A stretch of 64,000 nt of DNA, taken from NCBI GenBank assembly GCA_030430575.1, contig JAUIKF010000036.1:23750-87749 (forward strand). Reading direction: 5' to 3'. Origin of the DNA: Bacteroidia bacterium. Its GTDB lineage: Bacteria > Bacteroidota > Bacteroidia > J057. A program made the translations under genes and the position numbers. Numbering within the stretch: position 1 is the first letter of the stretch; every line of letters begins with the position of its first letter. The notes under the pieces are model-generated. The model ran no database searches. It worked only from the letters and a program-made list of their open reading frames with translations, and was not told the DNA's origin. Positions 1 through 9,016 of the stretch are shown piece by piece.

Positions 1-1909
1 CCGTCAGGTCTTCACTTATGTAAATGATGAAGCGGAACGATTGCTGGGGTATCCTACTGATGCGTGGATAGAAGATACCGCTTTTTGGCCTGACCATATG
101 CACCCGGATGACAGTGAAGAGGCATTTGCTTTTTGTCAAATAGAGGTAGAAAAAGGCCGGAACCACGAATTGGAATACCGAATGGTCGCCAAGGATGGAC
201 ACTATGTGTGGCTGAGAGATGTGGTTCGATGTGTCAAGAATGAAGCGGGAGAAGTCGTCGAACTGATCGGTATCATGTACGACATTACGGCGCAGAAACT
301 GGCCGAGGCAGAATTGACCCGCAGCCAGTTATCGCTGCGCCAAGCGCAAGCGATCGCGCGTATAGGCAGCTTTGAGTGGAATATCAAAGACAATAGTGTT
401 CACTGGTCCGAAGGGTTATATACCATTTTGGGCTTTGATGTAGATGCCTTTGTTCCCAATTTTGATCGGTACATGGAGATCGTCCACCCAGAAGACCGAG
501 AGATGTTTTTGGGAAAAATTCAGGCGACACTGAACGAAGGAGAGCCTTATGACTTTGAGCATCGTGTCTGCCTAGCCAATGGCCAGACGGGTATGCTTCA
601 CTGTGCTGGTAAGGTTCTTTTTGATGATCAAAAACAGCCAGAAAAACTCCTTGGCGTTGCTTCTGATATTACTCACCAAAAGAAAATAGAAACAGAAATC
701 AGGCAACTCAATGAAGCCCTTGAGCAGCGCGTTGATGAGCGTACAAAAGACCTGGAAGATGCCCTAAGACTGGTTCAACTAGAGATGGAAGTGCGTAAGA
801 AGGCTGAAGGGGCCTTGCGTGAAAGCGAAAAGCGCTATCGGATGATCTCCGAAAATATGAGTGACAAGATTACAATTGTAGGGCCTGAAAAACGCGTACG
901 CTATATTTCGCATTCAGTCAAAGAGATGTTGGGATACAATCCTCATGAGATTGAAGGGAAAGATGCCTTTATGATGATTTGGCCAGAGGATCAGGAATAT
1001 GTGCACAAAGGACTTACACGGTTGGTGGAGGGGGAATCAAGTGTTACGATCAGCTATCGTCTGAAGAAAAAGAATGGAGATCCATTATGGGTCGAATCTC
1101 TTGCACGGTGGCTCTATATGGATGATGGTTCGACAGATGGCATTCTATTGACTTCTCGTGATATCAGTGAGCGTAAAGCCGCTGAGGAGGAAATGCAGAA
1201 ACACCTCCAGAAAGAAAAAGAACTCAATGAGTTGAAAGCTAAGTTCATCTCCACTGCTTCCCACCAATTTCGCACCCCACTTGCGTCTATCCTCTCCAAT
1301 GTGGACTTATTGGAAATGCTGATGAACCAGACAGGCCGGCAAGGAGAAAAGCCAATTGAACGCATCTCAGAGCGAATTCGAGGAGATATAGACCGACTGG
1401 TACATTTGATGGATGATATTTTGGTTTTGGGACGGAGTGATGCTGCCAAGACGCCATTTTATCCTGAGCAAGTAGACTTTAGCTTACTTTGTGAAAAAGT
1501 GATCCAGGAGGTAATGGCGACTCAACAATGGAAACGAAAAGTGGAATTGGAAGTCAAAGGCACGCCCAGACCTGTAGTTGTGGATCCTAAATTGATCCAC
1601 AATGCTTTGTCCAACATACTCGAAAATGCCTATAAATATTCCAAAGACAATCATGCCCCTGAGATGACATTATGCTTCTTGAGTGATAGGGTGAAATGTA
1701 TCATCAAAGATTATGGCGTTGGAATTTTACCCGCAGATTTACCTCAGTTGTTCCAATCTTTTCATCGTGGGCAGAATGTTCTTGACATTGAGGGGAATGG
1801 ATTGGGACTCGCAATTGCAAAAGATTTTGTTGATTTGCACCGTGGAACCATCGAGGTCGATAGCCAGCCAAATGTAGGAACCACTTTTGAGATTTATTTA
1901 CCCACTTAA
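1..1909 (+). CDS. Multi-PAS sensor histidine kinase, 5' end cut by window edge
   Basis: The reading frame is open from base 2, so the true start lies outside the window and the first in-frame TTG at 41 is not the start. The visible protein has three PAS/PAC modules (about residues 1-90, 95-215 and 265-385 counted from base 41), a coiled-coil linker near 220-265, then a HisKA dimerisation domain with the H-box STASHQFRTPL and a HATPase_c domain with N-box (ILENAYKYS), G1 (DYGVGI) and G2 (GNGLGLAIAK) motifs. No transmembrane segment is visible, so it may be a cytosolic sensor. It is followed after 28 bases by a receiver-kinase hybrid, and the two probably form one phosphorelay. The ligand is unknown. 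Confidence 0.93.
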   Translation, partial: RQVFTYVNDEAERLLGYPTDAWIEDTAFWPDHMHPDDSEEAFAFCQIEVEKGRNHELEYRMVAKDGHYVWLRDVVRCVKNEAGEVVELIGIMYDITAQKLAEAELTRSQLSLRQAQAIARIGSFEWNIKDNSVHWSEGLYTILGFDVDAFVPNFDRYMEIVHPEDREMFLGKIQATLNEGEPYDFEHRVCLANGQTGMLHCAGKVLFDDQKQPEKLLGVASDITHQKKIETEIRQLNEALEQRVDERTKDLEDALRLVQLEMEVRKKAEGALRESEKRYRMISENMSDKITIVGPEKRVRYISHSVKEMLGYNPHEIEGKDAFMMIWPEDQEYVHKGLTRLVEGESSVTISYRLKKKNGDPLWVESLARWLYMDDGSTDGILLTSRDISERKAAEEEMQKHLQKEKELNELKAKFISTASHQFRTPLASILSNVDLLEMLMNQTGRQGEKPIERISERIRGDIDRLVHLMDDILVLGRSDAAKTPFYPEQVDFSLLCEKVIQEVMATQQWKRKVELEVKGTPRPVVVDPKLIHNALSNILENAYKYSKDNHAPEMTLCFLSDRVKCIIKDYGVGILPADLPQLFQSFHRGQNVLDIEGNGLGLAIAKDFVDLHRGTIEVDSQPNVGTTFEIYLPT

Positions 1910-1937
1910 CCAATTGTCCGCTTAACCAAGGTTTTAC

Positions 1938-3041
1938 ATGTCTAGGATTTTAATAATCGACGATGAGCCGAACATCCGAGAGACTATCAGCGATTTACTG
2001 GAGTTGAAAGGCTATGAAGTCCTGACAGCGGCAGACGGTACAATCGGCCTCTCCAAAGCTGTTGCCTCCAAACCCGATCTGATTGTATGTGATGTCATGA
2101 TGCCTGAGATGGGAGGCTGGGAAGTATTACAAGCTATTAGAGCCGAAAAAGGCATCGAAAATACGCCCTTCCTTTTTCTTACCGCAAAAGTAGAACAAGA
2201 GGATAGACGCAAAGGGATGAACCTCGGTGCAGATGATTATTTGTCAAAACCATTTCACAAAGATGATCTATTTCAAGCTGTGGCAACGAGGTTGAATAGA
2301 AGCCACCGAATCCAGCAGGAGATTTCTGAAAAAGTGAGAGAACTGGATAGTCAGTTGCATTATTATGCGGCACATGAACTCAATACCCCTTTGAATGGGA
2401 TTTTGGGGAGCTTGGAACTGCTCAAGGATTACAAAAATCGTATGAGCAGTGAGGAGGTGGATGAATTGCTCGAAATCATACAGTATTCTGGTAAGCGCCT
2501 TAAAAAGACGATCAGCAATAATCTGATGTACTATGTCCTGAGAGAGCTGGAAGAAAAGCCACAATTAAAAAAGCCTTACATTCAAGGGAAAACGCATAAA
2601 CCACATGAGGTCATCAAAAGGACTGCTGAAGAAATAGCCTCAAATTATCAGCGAAAAGGGGCTTTAAAGATAGACTTGGAAAGTGTAGATGAGGCACCTT
2701 TAATGGAAGACAAGCTTCAAAAGATTATTGAGGAGATTATGGACAATGCGTTCAAGTTTTCCTATCCTAACAGCCAAGTTTCGGTGAAAGGGACTAAAAC
2801 AAATGAAGCCTACGTAGTGACAATTTGCAATCAAGGGAGGGAATTTAAGGCCAGTGATATCCAACAGATTGGCCCATTTCGCCAATTTGATAGGGATATT
2901 TATGAACAGCAAGGGAGTGGCTTAGGACTTTTTGTCGCCCAGAGTTTAATCGCCCTTCAAAATGGGACATTAGCAATAGAAAGCATGCCTGAAGGGAAAA
3001 CCAAGGTGACCCTTACCTTTCCGCTTAGAAATGCCTCCTAA
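1938..3041 (+). CDS. Response regulator receiver fused to a histidine kinase core
   Basis: A 367-residue hybrid. Residues 1-125 are a CheY-like receiver with acidic pair D8/D9, phospho-acceptor D52 (CDVMMPEMGG), T82 and K104 (LSKPF). Residues 140-205 form a HisKA-like helix pair with H146 (YAAHELNTPLNG), and residues 255-365 are a HATPase domain (N-box EIMDNAFKFS, G2 GSGLGLFVAQ). The order receiver then kinase is the reverse of classical hybrid kinases; such proteins usually receive a phosphate from another kinase and then act on a partner. The upstream kinase is the obvious donor. No DNA-binding output domain is present. ATG at 1938 is the first start after the upstream stop. Confidence 0.92.
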   Translation: MSRILIIDDEPNIRETISDLLELKGYEVLTAADGTIGLSKAVASKPDLIVCDVMMPEMGGWEVLQAIRAEKGIENTPFLFLTAKVEQEDRRKGMNLGADDYLSKPFHKDDLFQAVATRLNRSHRIQQEISEKVRELDSQLHYYAAHELNTPLNGILGSLELLKDYKNRMSSEEVDELLEIIQYSGKRLKKTISNNLMYYVLRELEEKPQLKKPYIQGKTHKPHEVIKRTAEEIASNYQRKGALKIDLESVDEAPLMEDKLQKIIEEIMDNAFKFSYPNSQVSVKGTKTNEAYVVTICNQGREFKASDIQQIGPFRQFDRDIYEQQGSGLGLFVAQSLIALQNGTLAIESMPEGKTKVTLTFPLRNAS

Positions 3042-3058
3042 ATCAGTAGTCATTTTTT

Positions 3059-4000
3059 CTACACTGTTCCTACCTTCAAATTCGCTAGCATATCCTGGGT
3101 CATCTTAGCGAGGTCAAATGTGGGTTTCCAACCCCAGTCCTCACGCGCCCGCGCATCGTCTATGCTGTCGGGCCAGCTATCGGCGATAGCTTGTCTGAAG
3201 TCAGGGACATAGTCACAGGTAAATGCAGGTAGGTGTTGTTGGATTTCTGCTACTAGCTCTGAAGGACTAAAGCTAAAACCTGCCAGGTTATAGGAAGAGC
3301 GAAGCTTTATCTGCTCTACTGGAGCTTCCATTAGAGAAAGGGTAGCATTGATCGCATCAGGCATATACATCATCGGTAGGCTTGTATCAGCGCTGAGGTA
3401 AACCGTGTATTGGGCATGCTTAATCGCTTCATGAAAAATATCGACTGCATAGTCTGTTGTGCCTCCGCCAGGCAAGCTTTTATAGCTGATCAAGCCTGGA
3501 TAGCGCAGACTCCGTACATCTACCCCATATTTTAGGGCATAATATTCACACCAGCGTTCGCCTGCCAGTTTGCTGATCCCATATACGGTACTGGGGTCCA
3601 TGGGGCAAAACTGGGGCGTCATATCCCTAGGAGAATTGGGCCCAAATACGGCGATAGAACTGGGCCAGAATATGCGACTCAGGCTGGTCGTTCGGGCTGC
3701 TTCGAGGGTATTGATAAGGCCTGTCATATTTAGCTCCCAGGCAAAGAGGGGGTTTTTCTCCCCTTTTGCTGACAAGATAGCGGCGAGGTTATAGACCTCT
3801 TCGATGTCGTGTTGGTGGATCAAGGCGATCAACGCCTCCCGATCCATGATATCGAGCTTCTCAAAAGTCCCTTTTATAGGAGAACTTGGAAAGCGAATAT
3901 CAGATGCAATGACCTGATCTACCCCACGAAGCTCGTAGAGCGCGTCGAGGAGCTCACTGCCAATTTGACCCAAAGCTCCAATCACTAACGTTTTTCCCAT
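3059..4000 (-). CDS. tdh: SDR-type L-threonine 3-dehydrogenase (NAD-dependent epimerase family)
   Basis: A 313-residue extended short-chain dehydrogenase. It has the Rossmann motif GxxGxxG at G8-G11-G14, the catalytic pair Y140 and K144 (STVYGISK), and the stretch RYPGLISYKSLPGGG followed by TTDYA, which is typical of the UDP-galactose-epimerase-like threonine dehydrogenases. Those enzymes oxidise L-threonine to 2-amino-3-ketobutyrate with NAD+. They are unrelated to the zinc-dependent Tdh of E. coli, so the symbol denotes function only. It starts 22 bases after the glmS stop on the same strand, so co-transcription is likely. A sugar-nucleotide epimerase role is a less likely alternative. Confidence 0.87.
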   Translation of the reverse strand: MGKTLVIGALGQIGSELLDALYELRGVDQVIASDIRFPSSPIKGTFEKLDIMDREALIALIHQHDIEEVYNLAAILSAKGEKNPLFAWELNMTGLINTLEAARTTSLSRIFWPSSIAVFGPNSPRDMTPQFCPMDPSTVYGISKLAGERWCEYYALKYGVDVRSLRYPGLISYKSLPGGGTTDYAVDIFHEAIKHAQYTVYLSADTSLPMMYMPDAINATLSLMEAPVEQIKLRSSYNLAGFSFSPSELVAEIQQHLPAFTCDYVPDFRQAIADSWPDSIDDARAREDWGWKPTFDLAKMTQDMLANLKVGTV

Positions 4001-4022
4001 TTTGTTGCAATTAATTATTTCC

Positions 4023-5858
4023 TTACTCCACTGTCACGGACTTGGCGAGATTTCGTGGCTGATCTACATTACATCCGCGCATGACAGCAATGTGATAAGA
4101 TAATAATTGTAAAGGAATAACGGAAAGTAGTGGCTGAATTGATTGGGGAGCTGCAGGTATTTCTATGACAAAATCTGCTAACTCAGGAATCACCTCATCT
4201 CCTGCTGTCACTACAGCGATGACACGTCCTTTTCGCGCGATTACTTCCTCTATATTGCTGACGACTTTTTCATAGGATTCGTCTTTTGTTGCGATAAATA
4301 CGACAGGCATATTTTCATCAATCAGCGCAATCGGTCCATGTTTCATCTCTGCGGCAGGATACCCTTCCGCATGGATATAAGAAATCTCTTTCAGTTTAAG
4401 TGCGCCTTCCAGCGCTACAGGGAAGTTGTACCCACGGCCTAAGTAAAGGAAATTGCTTGCTTCGCAGAAGAGGGCAGCGATTTCAACTATCTTTTCATTC
4501 TGTTTCAGAATCTGGCGCACCTTTTCTGGCACTTGCAGGAGGCCTGTCAGGACTTCCTGAGACTTGTGTCGATTGAGGCTATCTTTCAATTCAGAGATAT
4601 AAATAGCCATTAAACTAAGGACAGATACCTGCGCGGTAAATGCTTTGGTAGACGCTACCCCGATCTCCGGACCTGCGTGGGTATACACACCTGCATGGGT
4701 TTCACGAGCGATGCTTGACCCGACCACATTACAGACCCCCAACACTAAAGCCCCTTTTTGCTTCGCTATTTTGACAGCAGCTAAGGTATCTGCAGTTTCT
4801 CCACTTTGACTAATAGCGATCACCACATCATCTTTTTTCACAATCGGGTTACGATAGCGAAATTCAGAAGCATATTCTACCTCTACAGGGATTCTTGCAT
4901 ATTCTTCCAATAAGTATTCTGCTACCAGCCCTGCATGCCAACTCGTCCCACAGGCGATGATGATGAGTCGCCTGGCGCGTTCTAGCTGTTCCCGGACATC
5001 TGCAAGGCCTCCTAGCCAGACAGTATTGGTTGTGGGATCTATACGCCCGCGCATACTCTCGGCTATAGACTTGGGCTGCTCAAAGATCTCTTTGAGCATG
5101 AAGTGCTCATACCCTCCTTTTTCCAATGCCTCAAGCTCCATTTCGATCTTCTGGATGTAGGGCGTTTTGACTTCATTTTTGATCGTGCGGATCGTATGAG
5201 AGTCGATGGTGAGGGTAGCTATTTCATCATCATCTAGGTAAATGACGTTTTTGGTATAGGCCACAATAGGTGTCGCATCAGAAGCGATGATGTATTCTCC
5301 TTCACCAATGCCGATGGCGATGGGGCTGCTTCGCCGTGCTGTGATCAGCTTATCGGGTTCTGCTTTGCAGATCACCACAATGCCGTAGGCCCCTACAACT
5401 TTGTTTAAGGCATACCTAACTGCTTCTTCTGCAGACACTTCCATATTGATGTAAATATCTTCAATCAATTGGATCAGTACTTCTGTATCTGTATCACTTT
5501 TGAAGGTGTAGCCTTTTTCGACAAGTTCTTTTTTAAGTAAAGAATAATTTTCAATAATGCCGTTGTGGATAATGGCAAATAATCCTGACGAAGACTGGTG
5601 GGGGTGCGCATTGATGTCATTGGGGGGACCGTGTGTCGCCCATCTGGTATGGCCCATCCCGATGCTGCCATGAATCGGCGTCTCGTCTATATGCTGTTCC
5701 AATGCAGCTACTTTTCCCTGCTTTTTGTAAATATTCAAGTCCCCATTTAAGACTGCAACTCCCGCTGAATCATAGCCTCTATACTCTAGGCGCTTGAGGC
5801 CACTGATAAGAATGGGGTAGGCTTCGCGATGGCCGATATATCCGACAATTCCACACAT
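4023..5858 (-). CDS. glmS: Glutamine-fructose-6-phosphate aminotransferase (isomerizing)
   Basis: Makes glucosamine-6-phosphate from fructose-6-phosphate and glutamine, the first step toward UDP-GlcNAc for peptidoglycan and LPS. The 611 residues are full length. The protein begins MCGIVGYIG, so Cys2 is the N-terminal nucleophile of the class II glutamine amidotransferase domain (about 1-230). Two SIS isomerase domains follow, with ACGTSWHAG and SQSGETADT loops, and the protein ends with the conserved NLAKSVTVE tail. No glmS ribozyme-like sequence was recognised upstream. The upstream gap of 440 bases holds a MITE-like element that separates glmS from the DUF4270 gene. Confidence 0.98.
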   Translation of the reverse strand: MCGIVGYIGHREAYPILISGLKRLEYRGYDSAGVAVLNGDLNIYKKQGKVAALEQHIDETPIHGSIGMGHTRWATHGPPNDINAHPHQSSSGLFAIIHNGIIENYSLLKKELVEKGYTFKSDTDTEVLIQLIEDIYINMEVSAEEAVRYALNKVVGAYGIVVICKAEPDKLITARRSSPIAIGIGEGEYIIASDATPIVAYTKNVIYLDDDEIATLTIDSHTIRTIKNEVKTPYIQKIEMELEALEKGGYEHFMLKEIFEQPKSIAESMRGRIDPTTNTVWLGGLADVREQLERARRLIIIACGTSWHAGLVAEYLLEEYARIPVEVEYASEFRYRNPIVKKDDVVIAISQSGETADTLAAVKIAKQKGALVLGVCNVVGSSIARETHAGVYTHAGPEIGVASTKAFTAQVSVLSLMAIYISELKDSLNRHKSQEVLTGLLQVPEKVRQILKQNEKIVEIAALFCEASNFLYLGRGYNFPVALEGALKLKEISYIHAEGYPAAEMKHGPIALIDENMPVVFIATKDESYEKVVSNIEEVIARKGRVIAVVTAGDEVIPELADFVIEIPAAPQSIQPLLSVIPLQLLSYHIAVMRGCNVDQPRNLAKSVTVE

Positions 5859-6298
5859 AATTGATTGGGTTTAGGTTGTAATGGTTCAGAACAAGGTAAA
5901 AGATTAACCTTTCGAATGTCAATCTTCAATCCCTAAAGATATAGATATTTAAAAAGAAAACATCCCCCTTAGTCAATAAGGAATTATTAATTGACTGATT
6001 ATTAGTTCACAACATAGTACTAGTGCATCAGGCACTAAGTTCTTATCGGTTTGGGGCCGGATTACACTCAAAAGCCAACTCACGCGCCAGAAATCCGGCC
6101 CAGCGCATGTAAATGCGCAGGTTCATAGTTGCCAAGCAAGCTGGCGCGGATTTCCAGATTGTGGGGCTGGATCTTTGGAGTAATCCGTGCCCCTAAGTAA
6201 CCGCTAATTATATAATGCTTGATGCACTAGTGATAAGGTGTTGGTTATCAACAAATTATTAGCAGTCACCAATGAATAATCAAATGATCAATGATTGG
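5859..6298. other. Gene-free 440-base gap between glmS and the DUF4270 gene
   Basis: No credible gene on either strand. It holds an AT-rich repeat copy at 5980-6006, a 213-bp imperfect inverted repeat at 6019-6231 (listed separately), and an AT-rich stretch at 6239-6300 that roughly mirrors the first. The glmS promoter should lie in 5859-5980, but no confident promoter match was found. Confidence 0.7.
6019..6231. repeat. MITE-like imperfect inverted repeat with perfect 12-bp ends
   Basis: The left end ACTAGTGCATCA (6019-6030) is the exact reverse complement of TGATGCACTAGT at 6220-6231. Inside, blocks around 6058-6102 and 6120-6190 are imperfectly complementary (shared CGGATTAC, GAAATCCG and GCGCCAG blocks). 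Another hairpin lies inside at 6103-6118: GCGCAT, loop GTAA (a GNRA tetraloop), ATGCGC. There is no ORF inside and no clear target duplication outside. It could be a non-autonomous transposable element or a structured RNA. Confidence 0.6.
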
Positions 6299-7672
6299 TT
6301 ATTTGGGCAGGGTCGTATACGTCAATTTAAATGTAGGATGCAGAGTAGGGTGGTCTACTCCCCCAAATACGGCGCGATTTACGCTGGTAGCAGAATCCGA
6401 AGGAACGAGGATAAATCCGTGATTTTCTCGCTGGCCGCTTACCACCAGTTGGGCCTGAGCAGTCATATTCAGTTCGTATTGCCCATTGGTGGCATCATAG
6501 CCCACAGAGGTAAATAAGGTAACTCTGCCTTCATCATCTCGCAAGAATTGCTGGTTCTCATCTGCCAAAAACACCCAAAGGTTGGTGGGAGGGGCATATC
6601 TATCGGCACTTCCCAGGAATGTTTTATCAACTTTGAGTACTAGCTCTGCGCGATTGATACCGATCTTATCAAAACTAGACAAGCCTGGGACATTCACAAA
6701 TGTGCGGATCATGGCACCACCTTGCGCAAACTCATACAGCCCGCCATTAGCCGTATTGGCATATTCATCCAATACCAGGTCATCAAACCCCGAGCGCTGA
6801 ACGAGGTGGAATTTCTGAGCGGCTTCGTTAATAATAAACTCAATGGAATCATTGACAAATACCCCTGCACTATCTTTGCGCTGATAGTTGAGTTTTAAGT
6901 TAGAGTTGACGCTATTCAGCAAAATGGCATAGATGCCTCCCGACTCTCTACTGAGTTGAAAACCAGTAGTTTTGGTCCCAATAGCCAAGCCTTTGAAAAA
7001 ATTGGAAAAGGTCTCATTGTCTTTGAGGTGACTGGGGTCTGCAAATAGCAGTTTCTCTCCTAGCGACTTATGCAAAGGAATGCTCAAATCCGAGAAACTC
7101 GCATCGTCTCTAAAATCGATTGTATATCCTTCAGAGAGTTCTGTCCCTCTTACTGCGAGGGGGGCTAGGTCCGAGGTGAGCACCGTCTGGTCATCGTTGA
7201 TGGCTTCATTTAACTCATATACCTGGAGCTCTTGTGGCGCATCAAATCGTCCATAGACATTCACCAAGTCCAAGTTGAGCGTCAGCGAGACATACTTGAG
7301 GTCCGCAGCATCCCCAAAATCGAGGTCCGCGCCAGGGATCCTAGCTTCGGAGTAGCTAATGGCATTTATGCGGCCAAAACTGGCGTCATAATAATTGCCA
7401 AATAACTGGCTGGGCGCATTGCCTGTGACAACTTTGTCTAGCCATTGGGTTTCCAGGACTGGTGCGATGGTATCTGTATATACAAGACCTATGAGGTCAT
7501 CATCGGGTAGGACACCGAGGCCGGTATCCCCAGGGGCGGTTTCTTGGCATCCACCCAAAAACAGCATGGCTGTAACCAGAACTACTGGGTACAGCCATGC
7601 ATGGATGGAATATGTGTGAGAGACAAGCTTAGTTGGCAATGTTTGCGTATAGCTTGTTGTATCCTTCGACAT
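6299..7672 (-). CDS. DUF4270 family lipoprotein
   Basis: A predicted outer-envelope lipoprotein of about 457 residues. A hydrophobic stretch ends in the lipobox LFLGGC, and the mature part starts QETAPGDTGLG and is rich in beta-strand-like sequence, as in the Bacteroidota DUF4270 family (function unknown). The start is uncertain: ATG at 7693 or 7672 overlaps the upstream glycogen synthase gene by 65 or 44 bases, while TTG at 7639 would leave an 11-base overlap and a normal-length signal peptide. In Bacteroidota this family commonly lies between the glycogen-synthase-like gene and glmS, as here. The overlap implies co-transcription with the upstream gene. Confidence 0.8.
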   Translation of the reverse strand: MSKDTTSYTQTLPTKLVSHTYSIHAWLYPVVLVTAMLFLGGCQETAPGDTGLGVLPDDDLIGLVYTDTIAPVLETQWLDKVVTGNAPSQLFGNYYDASFGRINAISYSEARIPGADLDFGDAADLKYVSLTLNLDLVNVYGRFDAPQELQVYELNEAINDDQTVLTSDLAPLAVRGTELSEGYTIDFRDDASFSDLSIPLHKSLGEKLLFADPSHLKDNETFSNFFKGLAIGTKTTGFQLSRESGGIYAILLNSVNSNLKLNYQRKDSAGVFVNDSIEFIINEAAQKFHLVQRSGFDDLVLDEYANTANGGLYEFAQGGAMIRTFVNVPGLSSFDKIGINRAELVLKVDKTFLGSADRYAPPTNLWVFLADENQQFLRDDEGRVTLFTSVGYDATNGQYELNMTAQAQLVVSGQRENHGFILVPSDSATSVNRAVFGGVDHPTLHPTFKLTYTTLPK

Positions 7673-8447
7673 ACGATTCTTTATCATCAGCATCTATATA
7701 AATCTTTTCTGATTGAGTAGACGCAATATACTCCTCAATCGATGCATCTACTTCAGGATGTCCTTTGGTCACAACATCTGAAAGGGCGATTCCACCTTTG
7801 ACAACCCCAACGTAATTGTTCCCAGCGTAGTTGTTCAACTGATCATCAGCGATCCCATCTAGGCGTACTTTGTCGAGGAAATCCTTGGCAAATTCACTTT
7901 CAAACCCATTGTTGTAGACCGTATAGACGATCTTAGTATTTTTGAACATTGGGTCGTCCTGATAATGCGTGCGCAAATATAGGGGAATAAATGATGTCAT
8001 CCAGTCATGACAGTGAATGATGTCTGGTGGCCACCCTAATTTTTTCACCGTTTCGATGACTCCTTTGCAGAAAAAGATGGCACGTTCATCATTATCCACA
8101 TGAAATGTGTTGTCTTTGGGGTCAGTAAGAACCGACTTACGCTTAAAATAGTCCTCATTGTCCAAAAAGTATACTTGCAATTTCGCATTGGGAATTGAAG
8201 CTACTTTAATCGTTAGTGGCTTTTCTTCTCCTGCTACACGAATATTGATTCCAGACAAGCGCACTACTTCATGTAGTCGATTTCTCCTTTCATTGATCAC
8301 CCCAAACTTCGGCATGAAAATCCGTATATCATGTCCCTTCTCCTGAAGTTTCTGGGGAAGGAGCCTGATCAGATCTGCTGCAGAACTAGATTTAAGGAAG
8401 GGGTCTATCTCTGAGGTGACATAGAGGATTCTGAGCTTTTTATCCAT
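7629..8447 (-). CDS. Glycogen/starch synthase N-terminal (GT5) domain protein
   Basis: A 272-residue protein starting MDKKLRILYVTSEIDPF, matching the N-terminal Rossmann half of GT5 ADP-glucose glycogen synthases (also the DIIHCHDWMTSFIPLYL stretch). The C-terminal half with the nucleotide-sugar site is absent; full GlgA is about 470-500 residues. Short versions of this kind are common in Bacteroidota and are annotated glycogen/starch synthase, so this is a family form rather than a fresh truncation. The canonical N-terminal K-x-G-G-L loop is replaced by LKSSSAADL, so ADP-glucose transfer is doubtful. ATG at 8447 was preferred over an upstream start at 8531 because similarity begins there. 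It diverges from panC. Confidence 0.8.
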   Translation of the reverse strand: MDKKLRILYVTSEIDPFLKSSSAADLIRLLPQKLQEKGHDIRIFMPKFGVINERRNRLHEVVRLSGINIRVAGEEKPLTIKVASIPNAKLQVYFLDNEDYFKRKSVLTDPKDNTFHVDNDERAIFFCKGVIETVKKLGWPPDIIHCHDWMTSFIPLYLRTHYQDDPMFKNTKIVYTVYNNGFESEFAKDFLDKVRLDGIADDQLNNYAGNNYVGVVKGGIALSDVVTKGHPEVDASIEEYIASTQSEKIYIDADDKESYVEGYNKLYANIAN

Positions 8448-8500
8448 AAAATTTAGTTGTAGGACAGTAAAAACGATTTTGTTATCGTTTAAATATTCCA

Positions 8501-8508
8501 CAAAAATA
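8501..8508 (-). promoter_or_regulatory. Possible -7 box for the glycogen synthase-like gene
   Basis: The minus strand reads TATTTTTG here, matching the Bacteroidota TAnnTTTG element, about 54 bases upstream of the ATG at 8447. No good TTTG -33 element was seen at the expected distance, so this is tentative. Confidence 0.3.
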
Positions 8509-8590
8509 CGAAAAAAAGTTTGTATTGACAATCTATAATGCGTAACCTTACCAGTTTGACGCTAATTTGTGAGGTTGCGACCCCGCCAGC

Positions 8591-8964
8591 ATGCAGCTTA
8601 TTGATGATATTTCGCGGTTTCGCGCTGTTTGCCGTTCCATGGATAGCAGCGCTGTTTTAGGATTGGTGCCTACTATGGAGGCATTCCATGAAGGGCATGC
8701 CAGTCTAGTTCAGCAATCTGTTGCCCAAAATGATTTCACTACTGTAAGCATTTTTGTCAATCCCCCCCAGTTTAAGGAAGGAGAGGACTTTTCTGTTTAC
8801 TTCGAGGGAAAGGAACGTAAGCAAGCGCTTTTGCTCTCTCAACCGCTTAATCATCTTGCCGACAACGCAAAAGATTTCGCGACTGTAGCAGCTATAAAAA
8901 TTATGTAAATGAGCAATTGGCCTCATTTCCTTTAGTCAAATTGGACTATTTCGATGAAGAATAA
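8591..8964 (+). pseudogene. panC: Decayed pantothenate synthetase gene
   Basis: An intact PanC is about 280 residues and condenses pantoate with beta-alanine. Here only fragments remain. Codons from 8591 give the N-terminus with [18 protein letters not shown] (HxGH nucleotide-binding motif) and [10 protein letters not shown]. The frame then jumps to [14 protein letters not shown], which in normal PanC lies more than 100 residues further on, so an internal segment is missing. The ORF stops at 8908, but another frame continues with [17 protein letters not shown], the expected C-terminal region, and stops at 8964. So there is one internal deletion, at least one frameshift and an early stop. The panD gene follows 52 bases later. 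Confidence 0.85.
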
Positions 8965-9016
8965 GGAACTCTGAATAAAGTCCTGTCGATCAATTTTTTA
9001 ATAATTTTCCGTTTCG

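Noticed and set aside
5859..5980. glmS ribozyme or riboswitch
   Set aside because: No sequence resembling the ribozyme core was seen and it is not expected in this group; the leader is AT-rich and unstructured by eye.
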